From NCBI GenBank assembly GCA_026392415.1, contig JAPLCC010000052.1:44910-108909 (forward strand): DNA of 64,000 nucleotides. The letters are read 5' to 3'. How positions within the stretch are numbered: position 1 is the first letter of the stretch; each line of letters starts with the position of its first letter. This document shows positions 57,828-64,000 of this stretch, one piece after another. Origin of the DNA: Propionibacteriales bacterium. Its GTDB lineage: Bacteria; Actinomycetota; Actinomycetes; Propionibacteriales; Nocardioidaceae. The position numbers were made by a program, and so were the translations under genes. A model generated the notes under the pieces. The model did not search any database and was not told the origin of the DNA. It saw nothing but the letters and a program-made list of their open reading frames with translations.

Positions 57828-57831
57828 CAAC

Positions 57832-58899
57832 TCAGACGAGGTACGACGACCCCCGCCGCAGCTCCTCTGCGGCCCGGGTGACGATCCGGTCGATGAGCTC
57901 CTCGCAGGTGGGCAGGTCGTCGATCACGCCGACGACCTGACCGCTGGCGAGGACGCCCGCGGAGGTGTCGCCCTCGACGAGGCCGGCGCGCAGCATGGTC
58001 GGCGTGTTCGCGGCGAGTGCCATCTGGCCGAGGGTGCGGCCCTGGGCCTTCTTCATGGCCCGGCCGTCCTTCAGCAGTTCGGTCCAGGACATGCCTGAGG
58101 TCTTCTTGAACTCGAGCGTACGACGGGCGGTCGGGCCGAGGCGGCGTACAGCGGAGGTCTCCTCGAGGGACTCGACGAGCTCGGTGCGCAGCATCCGGTG
58201 CGGCATGCCGTCGACCTTCGCGGTGACGACGGTGTCAGTCAGCCCCTTCTCGAGGTAGAGCCGCTTGACGGCGTCCGGCACGGCGCTGTCCTGGGTGAGC
58301 AGGAAGCGGGTGCCCATGCCGACGCCGGCTGCGCCGTACGACAGGGCGGCCGCGAGGCCGCGGCCGTCGAAGAAGCCACCGGCTGCGATCACGGGGATGT
58401 CCACGGCGTCGAGCACGGTCGGGAGCAGGAGGGTGGTCGGAATGGCGCCGGTGTGGCCGCCGCCCTCGCCGCCCTGCACCATCACGGCGTCCGCGCCCCA
58501 CGCGGCGACCTTCTTCGCGTGCTTGGCGGCGCCGATCGACGGCATCACGACGATGTCGTGCTCCTTCAGCTTCGCGATCAGCTCCGGCTTCGGAGCGAGG
58601 GCGAACGAGGCGACCTTGACGCCGTACTCGATGAGCAGCTGGCAGCGCGCAGGTGCATCGCCGGCGTCGGCACGCAGGTTGACGCCGAACGGCTTGTCGG
58701 TGCGGTTCTTCGTCTCGACGATCGCCTTCTCGAGCTCCTCGAAGGTCATCGTCGCCGAGGCGAGGATGCCGAGACCGCCGGCCTCGGCGGTGCCCGAGAC
58801 CAGACGCGGGCCGGAGACCCAGCCCATGCCGGTCTGCACGACGGGGTGCGGTACGCCGACCAGGTCGGTGAACGGTGTCCGGATCTGCTGCGCGATCAC
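57832..58899 (-). CDS. ipdC: Flavin reductase/nitronate-monooxygenase-like IpdC
   Basis: This 355-residue TIM-barrel FMN protein of the nitronate-monooxygenase/2-nitropropane-dioxygenase type is in the position of Rv3553 (IpdC), an enzyme of HIP C/D-ring degradation. It has 'PVVQTGMGWVSGPRLVSGTA', 'DAVMVQGGEGGGHTGAIPTT', 'IPVIAAGGFFDGRGLAAAL' and 'GAAGVGMGTRFLLTQDS'. The ATG overlaps the ipdB stop (ATGA). It ends 4 nt from the convergent propeller gene. Confidence 0.9.
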   Translation of the reverse strand: MIAQQIRTPFTDLVGVPHPVVQTGMGWVSGPRLVSGTAEAGGLGILASATMTFEELEKAIVETKNRTDKPFGVNLRADAGDAPARCQLLIEYGVKVASFALAPKPELIAKLKEHDIVVMPSIGAAKHAKKVAAWGADAVMVQGGEGGGHTGAIPTTLLLPTVLDAVDIPVIAAGGFFDGRGLAAALSYGAAGVGMGTRFLLTQDSAVPDAVKRLYLEKGLTDTVVTAKVDGMPHRMLRTELVESLEETSAVRRLGPTARRTLEFKKTSGMSWTELLKDGRAMKKAQGRTLGQMALAANTPTMLRAGLVEGDTSAGVLASGQVVGVIDDLPTCEELIDRIVTRAAEELRRGSSYLV

Positions 58900-59678
58900 T
58901 TCGCCACCTCATCGGTCGTGACCGGCTCGGGGACCTCGCGGAAGCGCAGTCCCTTGGGGTCGAGCACCTCGCGGATGACGATCAGCTCCTCGAGAGTGGG
59001 CTCGCGCGTCGTCGGCACGTCGGTGGAGATGTCGAGCGCGAAACCCGTCGCCTCGACGACCTCCTCGACCGTCACGCCCGGGTGCACGGACAGCAGGCGG
59101 ACGGTGTCGCCGTCTCCCTTGACGTCGAAGACGCCCAGGTTGGTGACGATCCGGTGGATGTCGTTGTACTTCGAGGCACCCGGTCCCGCGGCTTTCGCGC
59201 GGGCCGGTCCGACGCCGGAGACGATGTCGACGTTCTCGACGAAGACGCGCGTGTTGTGCTTCGGGACCCAGTACGACGTCCGGTTGTTGACGGTGTTGCC
59301 CGGTGCGCCGCGCGAGCCGAGCAGCTGGCGCTTCGGCTGCGCGAAGTCGCCGATGGCGGAGATGTTCTGGTTGCCCTGGCGGTCGATCTGGGTGGCGCCC
59401 ATCATCACGTGCCGCTTGCCGTACGCGACCACATCGAAGACACGGCGGAACGGGATCCAGCCCTCGACGACGTCGGCCTTCGCGAACAGCGGGGGAGTGC
59501 CGCCCAGGAAGAGGGACTCGCCGTCGGAGATGACCAGGTCCGGGTTGGACGTGAGCCGGGCCAGCCGGACGCCCAGCATGGGAAGCATGCCCATGGGCGA
59601 GGCGAAGATCTCGCCGTCGTCCTTGAACGCGTCGGCGATGGCGGCGGCGCAGACGTGTGCGCGGGAGAACTCGGTCAC
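58896..59678 (-). CDS. ipdB: COCHEA-CoA hydrolase, beta subunit
   Basis: IpdAB resembles CoA-transferases but in mycobacteria opens the last steroid ring of COCHEA-CoA by hydrolysis. This 260-residue beta subunit has 'LARLTSNPDLVISDGESLFL', 'GWIPFRRVFDVVAYGKRHVM', 'GATQIDRQGNQNISAIGDF' and 'SVHPGVTVEEVVEATGFAL'. The GTG at 59678 overlaps the ipdA stop, giving translational coupling of the two subunits. Confidence 0.9.
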   Translation of the reverse strand: MTEFSRAHVCAAAIADAFKDDGEIFASPMGMLPMLGVRLARLTSNPDLVISDGESLFLGGTPPLFAKADVVEGWIPFRRVFDVVAYGKRHVMMGATQIDRQGNQNISAIGDFAQPKRQLLGSRGAPGNTVNNRTSYWVPKHNTRVFVENVDIVSGVGPARAKAAGPGASKYNDIHRIVTNLGVFDVKGDGDTVRLLSVHPGVTVEEVVEATGFALDISTDVPTTREPTLEELIVIREVLDPKGLRFREVPEPVTTDEVAK

Positions 59679-60574
59679 TTGGTTGCCTCCTGCTCGGCAC
59701 GGAACTCCGCGACGGCTGCCTGGTAGGCCTCTTCGTCGCCGGAGAGGAATCGCTGCTCGAACGCGGCCCAGTCCTCGTCGGACCCACCCGCTGCTGCCGC
59801 GTAGGCCTTCTGGAATTTCTCGTCGCGCTCGTAGTCCGGGGTGCAGACAGTGAAGTGCGCGCCGTTCGGCGTCTCCACGACGCCGTCGACCATCATGCGG
59901 TTGATCAGCAGGCGCTGGACCGGGGTGTCGACCGTGAGGCCCGCGGTGTCGACGATCTGCTCGACCGAGACGAACGCCTTGTCGGCGGCCTGCACGAACA
60001 GGTCGTCGAAGTACGGATCCGGACCGAGGTAGGTCGCGTTGCCGTGGACGTCGGCGCGGTTCAGGTGCACCAGGGCGACATCGAGCTTCAGCGCAGGGAC
60101 GGCCGTCAGTTCCTCGAAGTCGCCGTTCTCGTCGGCGTAGGGGCTGGCGACCGTCTTGATCCAGGGATTGTTGACCAGCACGTCCGAACCGAGTCCGGCG
60201 CGCATGGGCAGGAAGGGCAGGCGCTGGGCCGCGGCGTACAGGCCGGTCTGGAACATGCCTTCGTCGAGCTCGACGATCTCGGGAATCGTGCCGTTCTGGC
60301 GCGCCCGCTGGAAGTTCGGCTCCAGCGGGATCGAGTCGAGTGAGACGAACGCATAGACGAGCTTGCGGATCTTGCCGGCGCGAGCCAGCAGGCCGACGTC
60401 GGCACCTCCCCAGCTCACGATCGTCAGGTCCTTGAGGTCGGAGCGGAGGATCGCCCGGACCAGGGCCATCGGCTTGCGCCGCGGACCCCATCCGCCGATG
60501 CCGATCGTCATACCGTCGGAGAGCTGGGCGACGACCTGGTCGATCGTCATCTGCTTGTCGCGGGGCTTGGTCAC
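59675..60574 (-). CDS. ipdA: COCHEA-CoA hydrolase, alpha subunit
   Basis: This 299-residue alpha subunit of IpdAB (Rv3551 counterpart) has the CoA-transferase family I pattern: 'QLSDGMTIGIGGWGPRRKPM', 'VSWGGADVGLLARAGKIRKL', 'FQTGLYAAAQRLPFLPMRAG' and 'LDVALVHLNRADVHGNATYL'. The GTG at 60574 overlaps the echA20 stop (GTGA); an internal ATG at 60550 is a possible alternative start. Confidence 0.9.
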   Translation of the reverse strand: MTKPRDKQMTIDQVVAQLSDGMTIGIGGWGPRRKPMALVRAILRSDLKDLTIVSWGGADVGLLARAGKIRKLVYAFVSLDSIPLEPNFQRARQNGTIPEIVELDEGMFQTGLYAAAQRLPFLPMRAGLGSDVLVNNPWIKTVASPYADENGDFEELTAVPALKLDVALVHLNRADVHGNATYLGPDPYFDDLFVQAADKAFVSVEQIVDTAGLTVDTPVQRLLINRMMVDGVVETPNGAHFTVCTPDYERDEKFQKAYAAAAGGSDEDWAAFEQRFLSGDEEAYQAAVAEFRAEQEATK

Positions 60575-61329
60575 TTCTTTCCTGCCTTGTCGGTGCCCGC
60601 GAAGTCGTCGCGGAGTTCGTCGGACACACCGGCGAGGTTGAGCTCGAAGGTGAACCCCTGCTCGAACCGGTAGCTCTTGTTCACGTCGACCGGCTCGATC
60701 CCGTTCAGCGCCTCCTTGGCCGCCCGGATCACCCGGGTGTCCTTGTCGGCGATGCTGGCGGCCACCTCGAGCGCGACGGCGTCGAGCTGGTCGCGCGGGG
60801 CGAGCCGGTAGACCGAGCCGAGGCGGTGCAGGTCGGCAGCCGAGATCGTGGCGGCGGTGAAGTACAGCGCGCGCATCATCTGCTGGGGGACCATCCGGGC
60901 CATGTGGGTCGCTGCGCCGAGCGCGCCCTGCTTGACCTCGGGTACGCCGAAGTAGGCGTCGTCGCTGGCCACGACGATGTCGGCGTTGCCGACCAGGCCG
61001 ACCCCGCCGCCGACGCAGAAGCCGTTGACGACCGCGATCACGGGCACGGAGCACTCGTAGACGGCCTTGAAGGCGGCGAAGCAGCCCTTGTTGGCGCCGA
61101 TGAGGGCGTCGAAGCCGGTGGTGTTCTGCATCTCCTTGATGTCGACGCCGGCGTTGAAGCCCTTGCCCTCGGCGCGCAGGACCACGACCTTGGTCGCCAT
61201 GTCTGCGCTGGCCTCGTCGAGCGCCGCCGCCACGTCGAACCAGCCCTGCACCGTGAGGGCGTTGACCGGGGGAGCGTTCATGGTGACGACGCGGATGCCG
61301 TCGTCGCGCAGCTCACTGGAAACCGTCAT
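60571..61329 (-). CDS. echA20: Enoyl-CoA hydratase/isomerase-family hydrolase EchA20
   Basis: This 252-residue crotonase-fold enzyme is the Rv3550 counterpart, assigned in mycobacteria to hydrolytic opening of ring D of the HIP-derived CoA ester. It has the oxyanion segments 'VLRAEGKGFNAGVDIKEMQN' and 'AVVNGFCVGGGVGLVGNADI' and 'DDAYFGVPEVKQGALGAATH'. It is first in the echA20-ipdA-ipdB-ipdC operon. TAGGGT on the - strand ends 6 nt before its ATG inside the large palindrome. Confidence 0.92.
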   Translation of the reverse strand: MTVSSELRDDGIRVVTMNAPPVNALTVQGWFDVAAALDEASADMATKVVVLRAEGKGFNAGVDIKEMQNTTGFDALIGANKGCFAAFKAVYECSVPVIAVVNGFCVGGGVGLVGNADIVVASDDAYFGVPEVKQGALGAATHMARMVPQQMMRALYFTAATISAADLHRLGSVYRLAPRDQLDAVALEVAASIADKDTRVIRAAKEALNGIEPVDVNKSYRFEQGFTFELNLAGVSDELRDDFAGTDKAGKK

Positions 61330-61333
61330 GCGA

Positions 61334-61365
61334 GCACCCTACCAAGCAAATGCTTGGTAGGGTGC
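61334..61365. promoter_or_regulatory. 32-bp perfect palindrome, putative KstR2 operator with divergent leaderless promoters
   Basis: Arms GCACCCTACCAAGCA (61334-61348) and TGCTTGGTAGGGTGC (61351-61365) flank AA. Each arm contains a -10-like TAGGGT in its own direction. It is followed by exactly 6 nt and ATG for echA20 (61329, -) and for the SDR gene (61370, +). The core equals that of the fadD3/fadE30 operator. Confidence 0.85.
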
Positions 61366-61369
61366 CGTC

Positions 61370-62140
61370 ATGCCACTGAATCTGGACCTGACGGGCCGCA
61401 TCGCCCTCGTCACCGGCGGCGCCAAGGGCATTGGTCGCGGTATCACCGAGGTGCTGCTCGAGGCCGGGGCCACGGTCATCACCTGCGGCCGGTCCGACGC
61501 GACGCCGCCGGCCGGCGCGAGCCACCGGCTCTGCGACGTCCGCGACGCGGAGTCCGTCGCCGCGCTCGTGACCGGGATCGTCGAGGAGTTCGGCCAGCTC
61601 GACGTCGTCGTGAACAACGCCGGCGGGGCGCCGTACGCGCTCGCGGCCGAGGCGTCGCCGCGTTTCCACGACAAGATCATCGGCCTGAACCTGATGTCCG
61701 CGCTCCTGGTCAGCCAGGCGGCCAACCGGGTGATGCAGGACCAGTCGAGCGGCGGCTCGATCATCAACATCTCCTCCGTGTCCGCCCTGCGCCCCTCGCC
61801 GGGCACGGCGGCGTACGGCGCGGCCAAGGCAGGTCTGGACGCGCTGACCACCTCGTTGGCCCAGGAGTGGGGCCCGAAGGTCCGGGTGAACGCGATCGAC
61901 GTTGGCCTGGTCCGGACCCCCGACACGGCTGACCACTACGGCGGCGATGCCACGGTGGCCACGATCGAACGCACCATTCCGCTGGGTCGGATGGCCGATG
62001 TCGCCGAGATCGGCCGCGTCGCTGCCTTCCTGGCCAGTGATCTGGCTTCCTATGTTTCCGGAGCCCACGTCGCCTGTCATGGCGGCGGCGAGCAGCCGGT
62101 GTTCCTCTACATCGCCCAAAACCAAGGAGAACCCACGTGA
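61370..62140 (+). CDS. Short-chain dehydrogenase/reductase of the steroid locus (Rv3549c-like)
   Basis: This 256-residue SDR begins 'LTGRIALVTGGAKGIGRGIT'. It has 'VVVNNAGGAPYALAAEASP', the catalytic Ser in 'IINISSVSALRPSP', and 'AYGAAKAGLDALTTSL' with Tyr and Lys. By position it matches Rv3549c; the substrate is not established. TAGGGT ends 6 nt before the ATG within the palindrome, so it is expected to be KstR2-controlled. Its stop overlaps the next SDR GTG. Confidence 0.88.
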   Translation: MPLNLDLTGRIALVTGGAKGIGRGITEVLLEAGATVITCGRSDATPPAGASHRLCDVRDAESVAALVTGIVEEFGQLDVVVNNAGGAPYALAAEASPRFHDKIIGLNLMSALLVSQAANRVMQDQSSGGSIINISSVSALRPSPGTAAYGAAKAGLDALTTSLAQEWGPKVRVNAIDVGLVRTPDTADHYGGDATVATIERTIPLGRMADVAEIGRVAAFLASDLASYVSGAHVACHGGGEQPVFLYIAQNQGEPT

Positions 62141-63024
62141 GCAGGTTGCTGGAGGGTCGCGTCGCGATCGTGACGGGTGCCGGACGCGGAATCGGCCGGG
62201 CCCACGCGCTGGAGCTGGCCCGTCACGGCGCGAAGGTCGTCGTCAACGACTACGGCGTGTCCAACGCCGGTGAGGACACCGGGGAGACCCCGGCGGACGA
62301 GGTCGTCGCCGAGATCGAGGCGATGGGAGGCGAGGCCGTCGTCAACCGTGCCGACGTCGCCGACTTCGCGGCCGCCGAGGCGATGGTCCGCCAGGCGATC
62401 GACACCTTCGGGGGCCTCGACATCCTGGTCAACAATGCCGGCTTCGTGCGCGACCGGATGCTGGTCAACACGACCGAGGAGGAGTGGGACGCCGTCGTGC
62501 GGGTCCACCTCAAGGGCCACTTCGCCCCGCTGCGCCACGCCGGCGCGTACTGGCGCGCCGAGGCGAAGGAGGGGCGTCAGCGCGCCGCCCGGGTGATCAA
62601 CACGTCCTCCGGCGCCGGGCTCCAGGGCTCGCTCGGCCAGACGACGTACTCCGCGGCCAAGGCCGGCATTGCCGGCATGACCCTGGTCGCTGCTGTCGAG
62701 ATGGGTCGGTACGGCGTCACGGTCAACGCGATCGCGCCGGTCGCCAAGACCCGGATGACCGAGGGCGCGTTCGACACCTCTGCGATGGCCCTTCCCGAGG
62801 ACAACTCGCCGATCGTGGCCTGGCTCGCGTCCGAGGAGGCCGGCGACGTCACGGGTCGGGTGATCGAGATCGACGGCAGTGTCATCACCGTCGAGAACGG
62901 CTGGTCGCACGGACCGTCGCGCGACAACGGGACGCGCTGGGAAGCGACCGGTGTCGGACCCGCGCTCCGGGACCTGCTGGCCGCTGCGCCCGCACCCGAG
63001 CCTGTCTACGGAACGACCAGCTAG
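62137..63024 (+). CDS. Short-chain dehydrogenase/reductase, MFE2-like (Rv3548c-like)
   Basis: This 295-residue SDR resembles the hydroxyacyl-CoA/hydroxysteroid dehydrogenase domain of peroxisomal multifunctional enzyme 2. It has 'VAIVTGAGRGIGRAHALELA', 'KVVVNDYGVSNAGEDTGETP', 'DILVNNAGFVRDRMLVNTTE', the Ser in 'INTSSGAGLQGSLG', and 'TYSAAKAGIAGM'. It probably oxidises a hydroxyacyl-CoA in steroid side-chain or ring breakdown. The GTG at 62137 overlaps the previous stop (GTGA). Confidence 0.88.
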   Translation: MSRLLEGRVAIVTGAGRGIGRAHALELARHGAKVVVNDYGVSNAGEDTGETPADEVVAEIEAMGGEAVVNRADVADFAAAEAMVRQAIDTFGGLDILVNNAGFVRDRMLVNTTEEEWDAVVRVHLKGHFAPLRHAGAYWRAEAKEGRQRAARVINTSSGAGLQGSLGQTTYSAAKAGIAGMTLVAAVEMGRYGVTVNAIAPVAKTRMTEGAFDTSAMALPEDNSPIVAWLASEEAGDVTGRVIEIDGSVITVENGWSHGPSRDNGTRWEATGVGPALRDLLAAAPAPEPVYGTTS

Positions 63025-63031
63025 ACACGTT

Positions 63032-63070
63032 AACGAATACCTTTCGTTCCCGGACGAAAGTGTGTACCGT
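63032..63070 (+). promoter_or_regulatory. Promoter and candidate operator of the P450 gene
   Basis: AACGAA (63032-63037) and TTCGTT (63043-63048) form an inverted repeat with 5-nt spacing, and ACGAA recurs at 63054-63058. TACCGT (63065-63070) ends 7 nt before the ATG, a likely leaderless -10. The half-sites differ from both the KstR and KstR2 boxes. Confidence 0.5.
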
Positions 63071-63077
63071 CACGTCC

Positions 63078-64000
63078 ATGACTGCTGTCGATTCCGCGCC
63101 GCTGACGAACTTCGACCCCACGGATCCCGACATCCTGCGCCAGCGGATGCCGCACGACGAGCTGCTCACGCTGCGGCGTACCGCGCCGGTCAGCTGGATC
63201 GAGCAGGCCGATCCCGAGGCGCGGGCAGGCTTCCTCGACACCGGCTACTGGGCGCTGAGCAAGCACGCGGACGTCGCGGCGGTCTCGAAGAACCAGGCCG
63301 ACTTCTCGACCTACGAGAACGGCGTGATCATCCGCTTCGCGCCAGACATGACGCGCGACGGGCTCGAGCAGACCCGCTTCCTGTTGATCAACCATGACTC
63401 GCCCGAGCACACCAAGCTGCGCCAGATCATCTCGCGGGCCTTCACGCCGCGGGCGGTCAACGGCCTGCACGAATGGCTCAAGGACCGCGCCGAGAAGATC
63501 GTCGACGAGGCGCTCGCCAAGGAGTCGGGCGACTTCGTGACCGACATCGCGGCCGAGCTGCCGCTGCAGGCGATCGCCCAGCTGCTCGGAGTCCCGCAGG
63601 AGGACCGCGGCAAGCTGTTCGAGTGGTCCAACCAGATGCTGTCCTACGACGACCCGGAGGTCGCGGGCGACCAGGACGTCGCCTTCATGGAGATCCTCGC
63701 GTACTCCATGGCACTGGCCGACGACCGCCGCCGCAACCCGCAGGACGACATCGTCACCAAGCTGGTCACCGCTGACGTCGACGGCAACGGCCTGACCGAC
63801 GACGAGTTCGGCTTCTTCGTGGTCCTGCTCGCCGTGGCCGGCAACGAGACCACGCGCAACGCGATCACGAACGGCATGAAGGCGTTCCTCGACAACCCGG
63901 ACCAGTGGGAGCTCTACAAGCGCGAGCGTCCGGACACCGCCGTCGACGAGATCATCCGCTGGGCCACGCCCGTGACGGTGTTCCAGCGCACGGCGAAGCG
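63078..64000 (+). CDS. Cytochrome P450, CYP125-like steroid C26/27 hydroxylase (cut by window edge)
   Basis: The first 307 residues of a P450 are visible. The I-helix motif 'VAGNETTRNAI' and the ExxR helix 'VDEIIRWATPV' are present, and 'LLINHDSPEHTKLRQIISRA' is typical of the CYP125/CYP142 group that starts cholesterol side-chain oxidation. The heme-cysteine loop lies beyond the window. Its position after the two SDR genes matches Rv3545c (CYP125A1), so CYP125 is likely; CYP142 is the alternative. Confidence 0.88.
   Translation, partial: MTAVDSAPLTNFDPTDPDILRQRMPHDELLTLRRTAPVSWIEQADPEARAGFLDTGYWALSKHADVAAVSKNQADFSTYENGVIIRFAPDMTRDGLEQTRFLLINHDSPEHTKLRQIISRAFTPRAVNGLHEWLKDRAEKIVDEALAKESGDFVTDIAAELPLQAIAQLLGVPQEDRGKLFEWSNQMLSYDDPEVAGDQDVAFMEILAYSMALADDRRRNPQDDIVTKLVTADVDGNGLTDDEFGFFVVLLAVAGNETTRNAITNGMKAFLDNPDQWELYKRERPDTAVDEIIRWATPVTVFQRTAK

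Overview
The window is very GC-rich, densely packed actinobacterial chromosome. Third positions are mostly G or C, GTG starts are common, and many genes overlap by ATGA, GTGA or TGATG. It holds an actinobacterial integration host factor (mIHF), a PriA without a Walker A motif, SigE- and SigG-type sigma factors, a 13E12/DUF222 HNH protein and a cholesterol catabolic gene set. Together these point to Nocardioides or a close relative (Nocardioidaceae); this placement is inferred. No stretch above about 300 bases lacks a gene, and I saw no tRNA, rRNA, CRISPR array or insertion sequence.

Region 1 (1-20977) is housekeeping on the + strand. The pyrimidine operon comes first: the pyrC end, carA, a broken carB, pyrD and pyrF. 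Then follow mihF-gmk-rpoZ-coaBC, metK with a strong terminator, a secreted M4 metallopeptidase, priA-def-fmt-rsmB and a flavin oxidoreductase. carB appears to have lost about 100 nt internally, which breaks the frame.

Region 2 (20993-29989) is mixed: two sigma-factor loci, a DHFR-like reductase, an HNH protein, a stand-alone LigD-type polymerase overlapping kynU, rpe and a MOSC protein.

Region 3 (29979-49985) is steroid degradation. It holds chsH3-kstD (-), hsaE-hsaG-hsaF and hsaA-hsaD-hsaC-hsaB (+), then fadE33-fadE32-fadE31-fadD3 (-) diverging from fadE30-ipdF-kstR2-fadA6 (+). Gene order closely matches Mycobacterium tuberculosis Rv3534c-Rv3538, Rv3567c-Rv3570c and Rv3556c-Rv3564. KstD opens ring B, HsaA-D degrade rings A/B, HsaE-G-F process the resulting dienoate, and the fad/ipd genes degrade the C/D-ring propionate HIP.

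Region 4 (50016-57827) is a block of unrelated accessory genes inserted into the steroid locus. Region 5 (57832-64000) resumes it with ipdC-ipdB-ipdA-echA20 (-), two SDR genes and the 5' part of a CYP125-like P450 (+).

Three KstR-type boxes (TnnAACnnGTTnnA) lie before kstD, hsaE and hsaA. Two large palindromes centred on ACCAAGCAnnTGCTTGGT lie between divergent fadD3/fadE30 and echA20/SDR genes and are probable KstR2 operators. At the four palindrome-flanked starts, and at kstD and hsaE, a TAnnnT -10 hexamer ends exactly 6 nt before the start codon, which predicts leaderless mRNAs.
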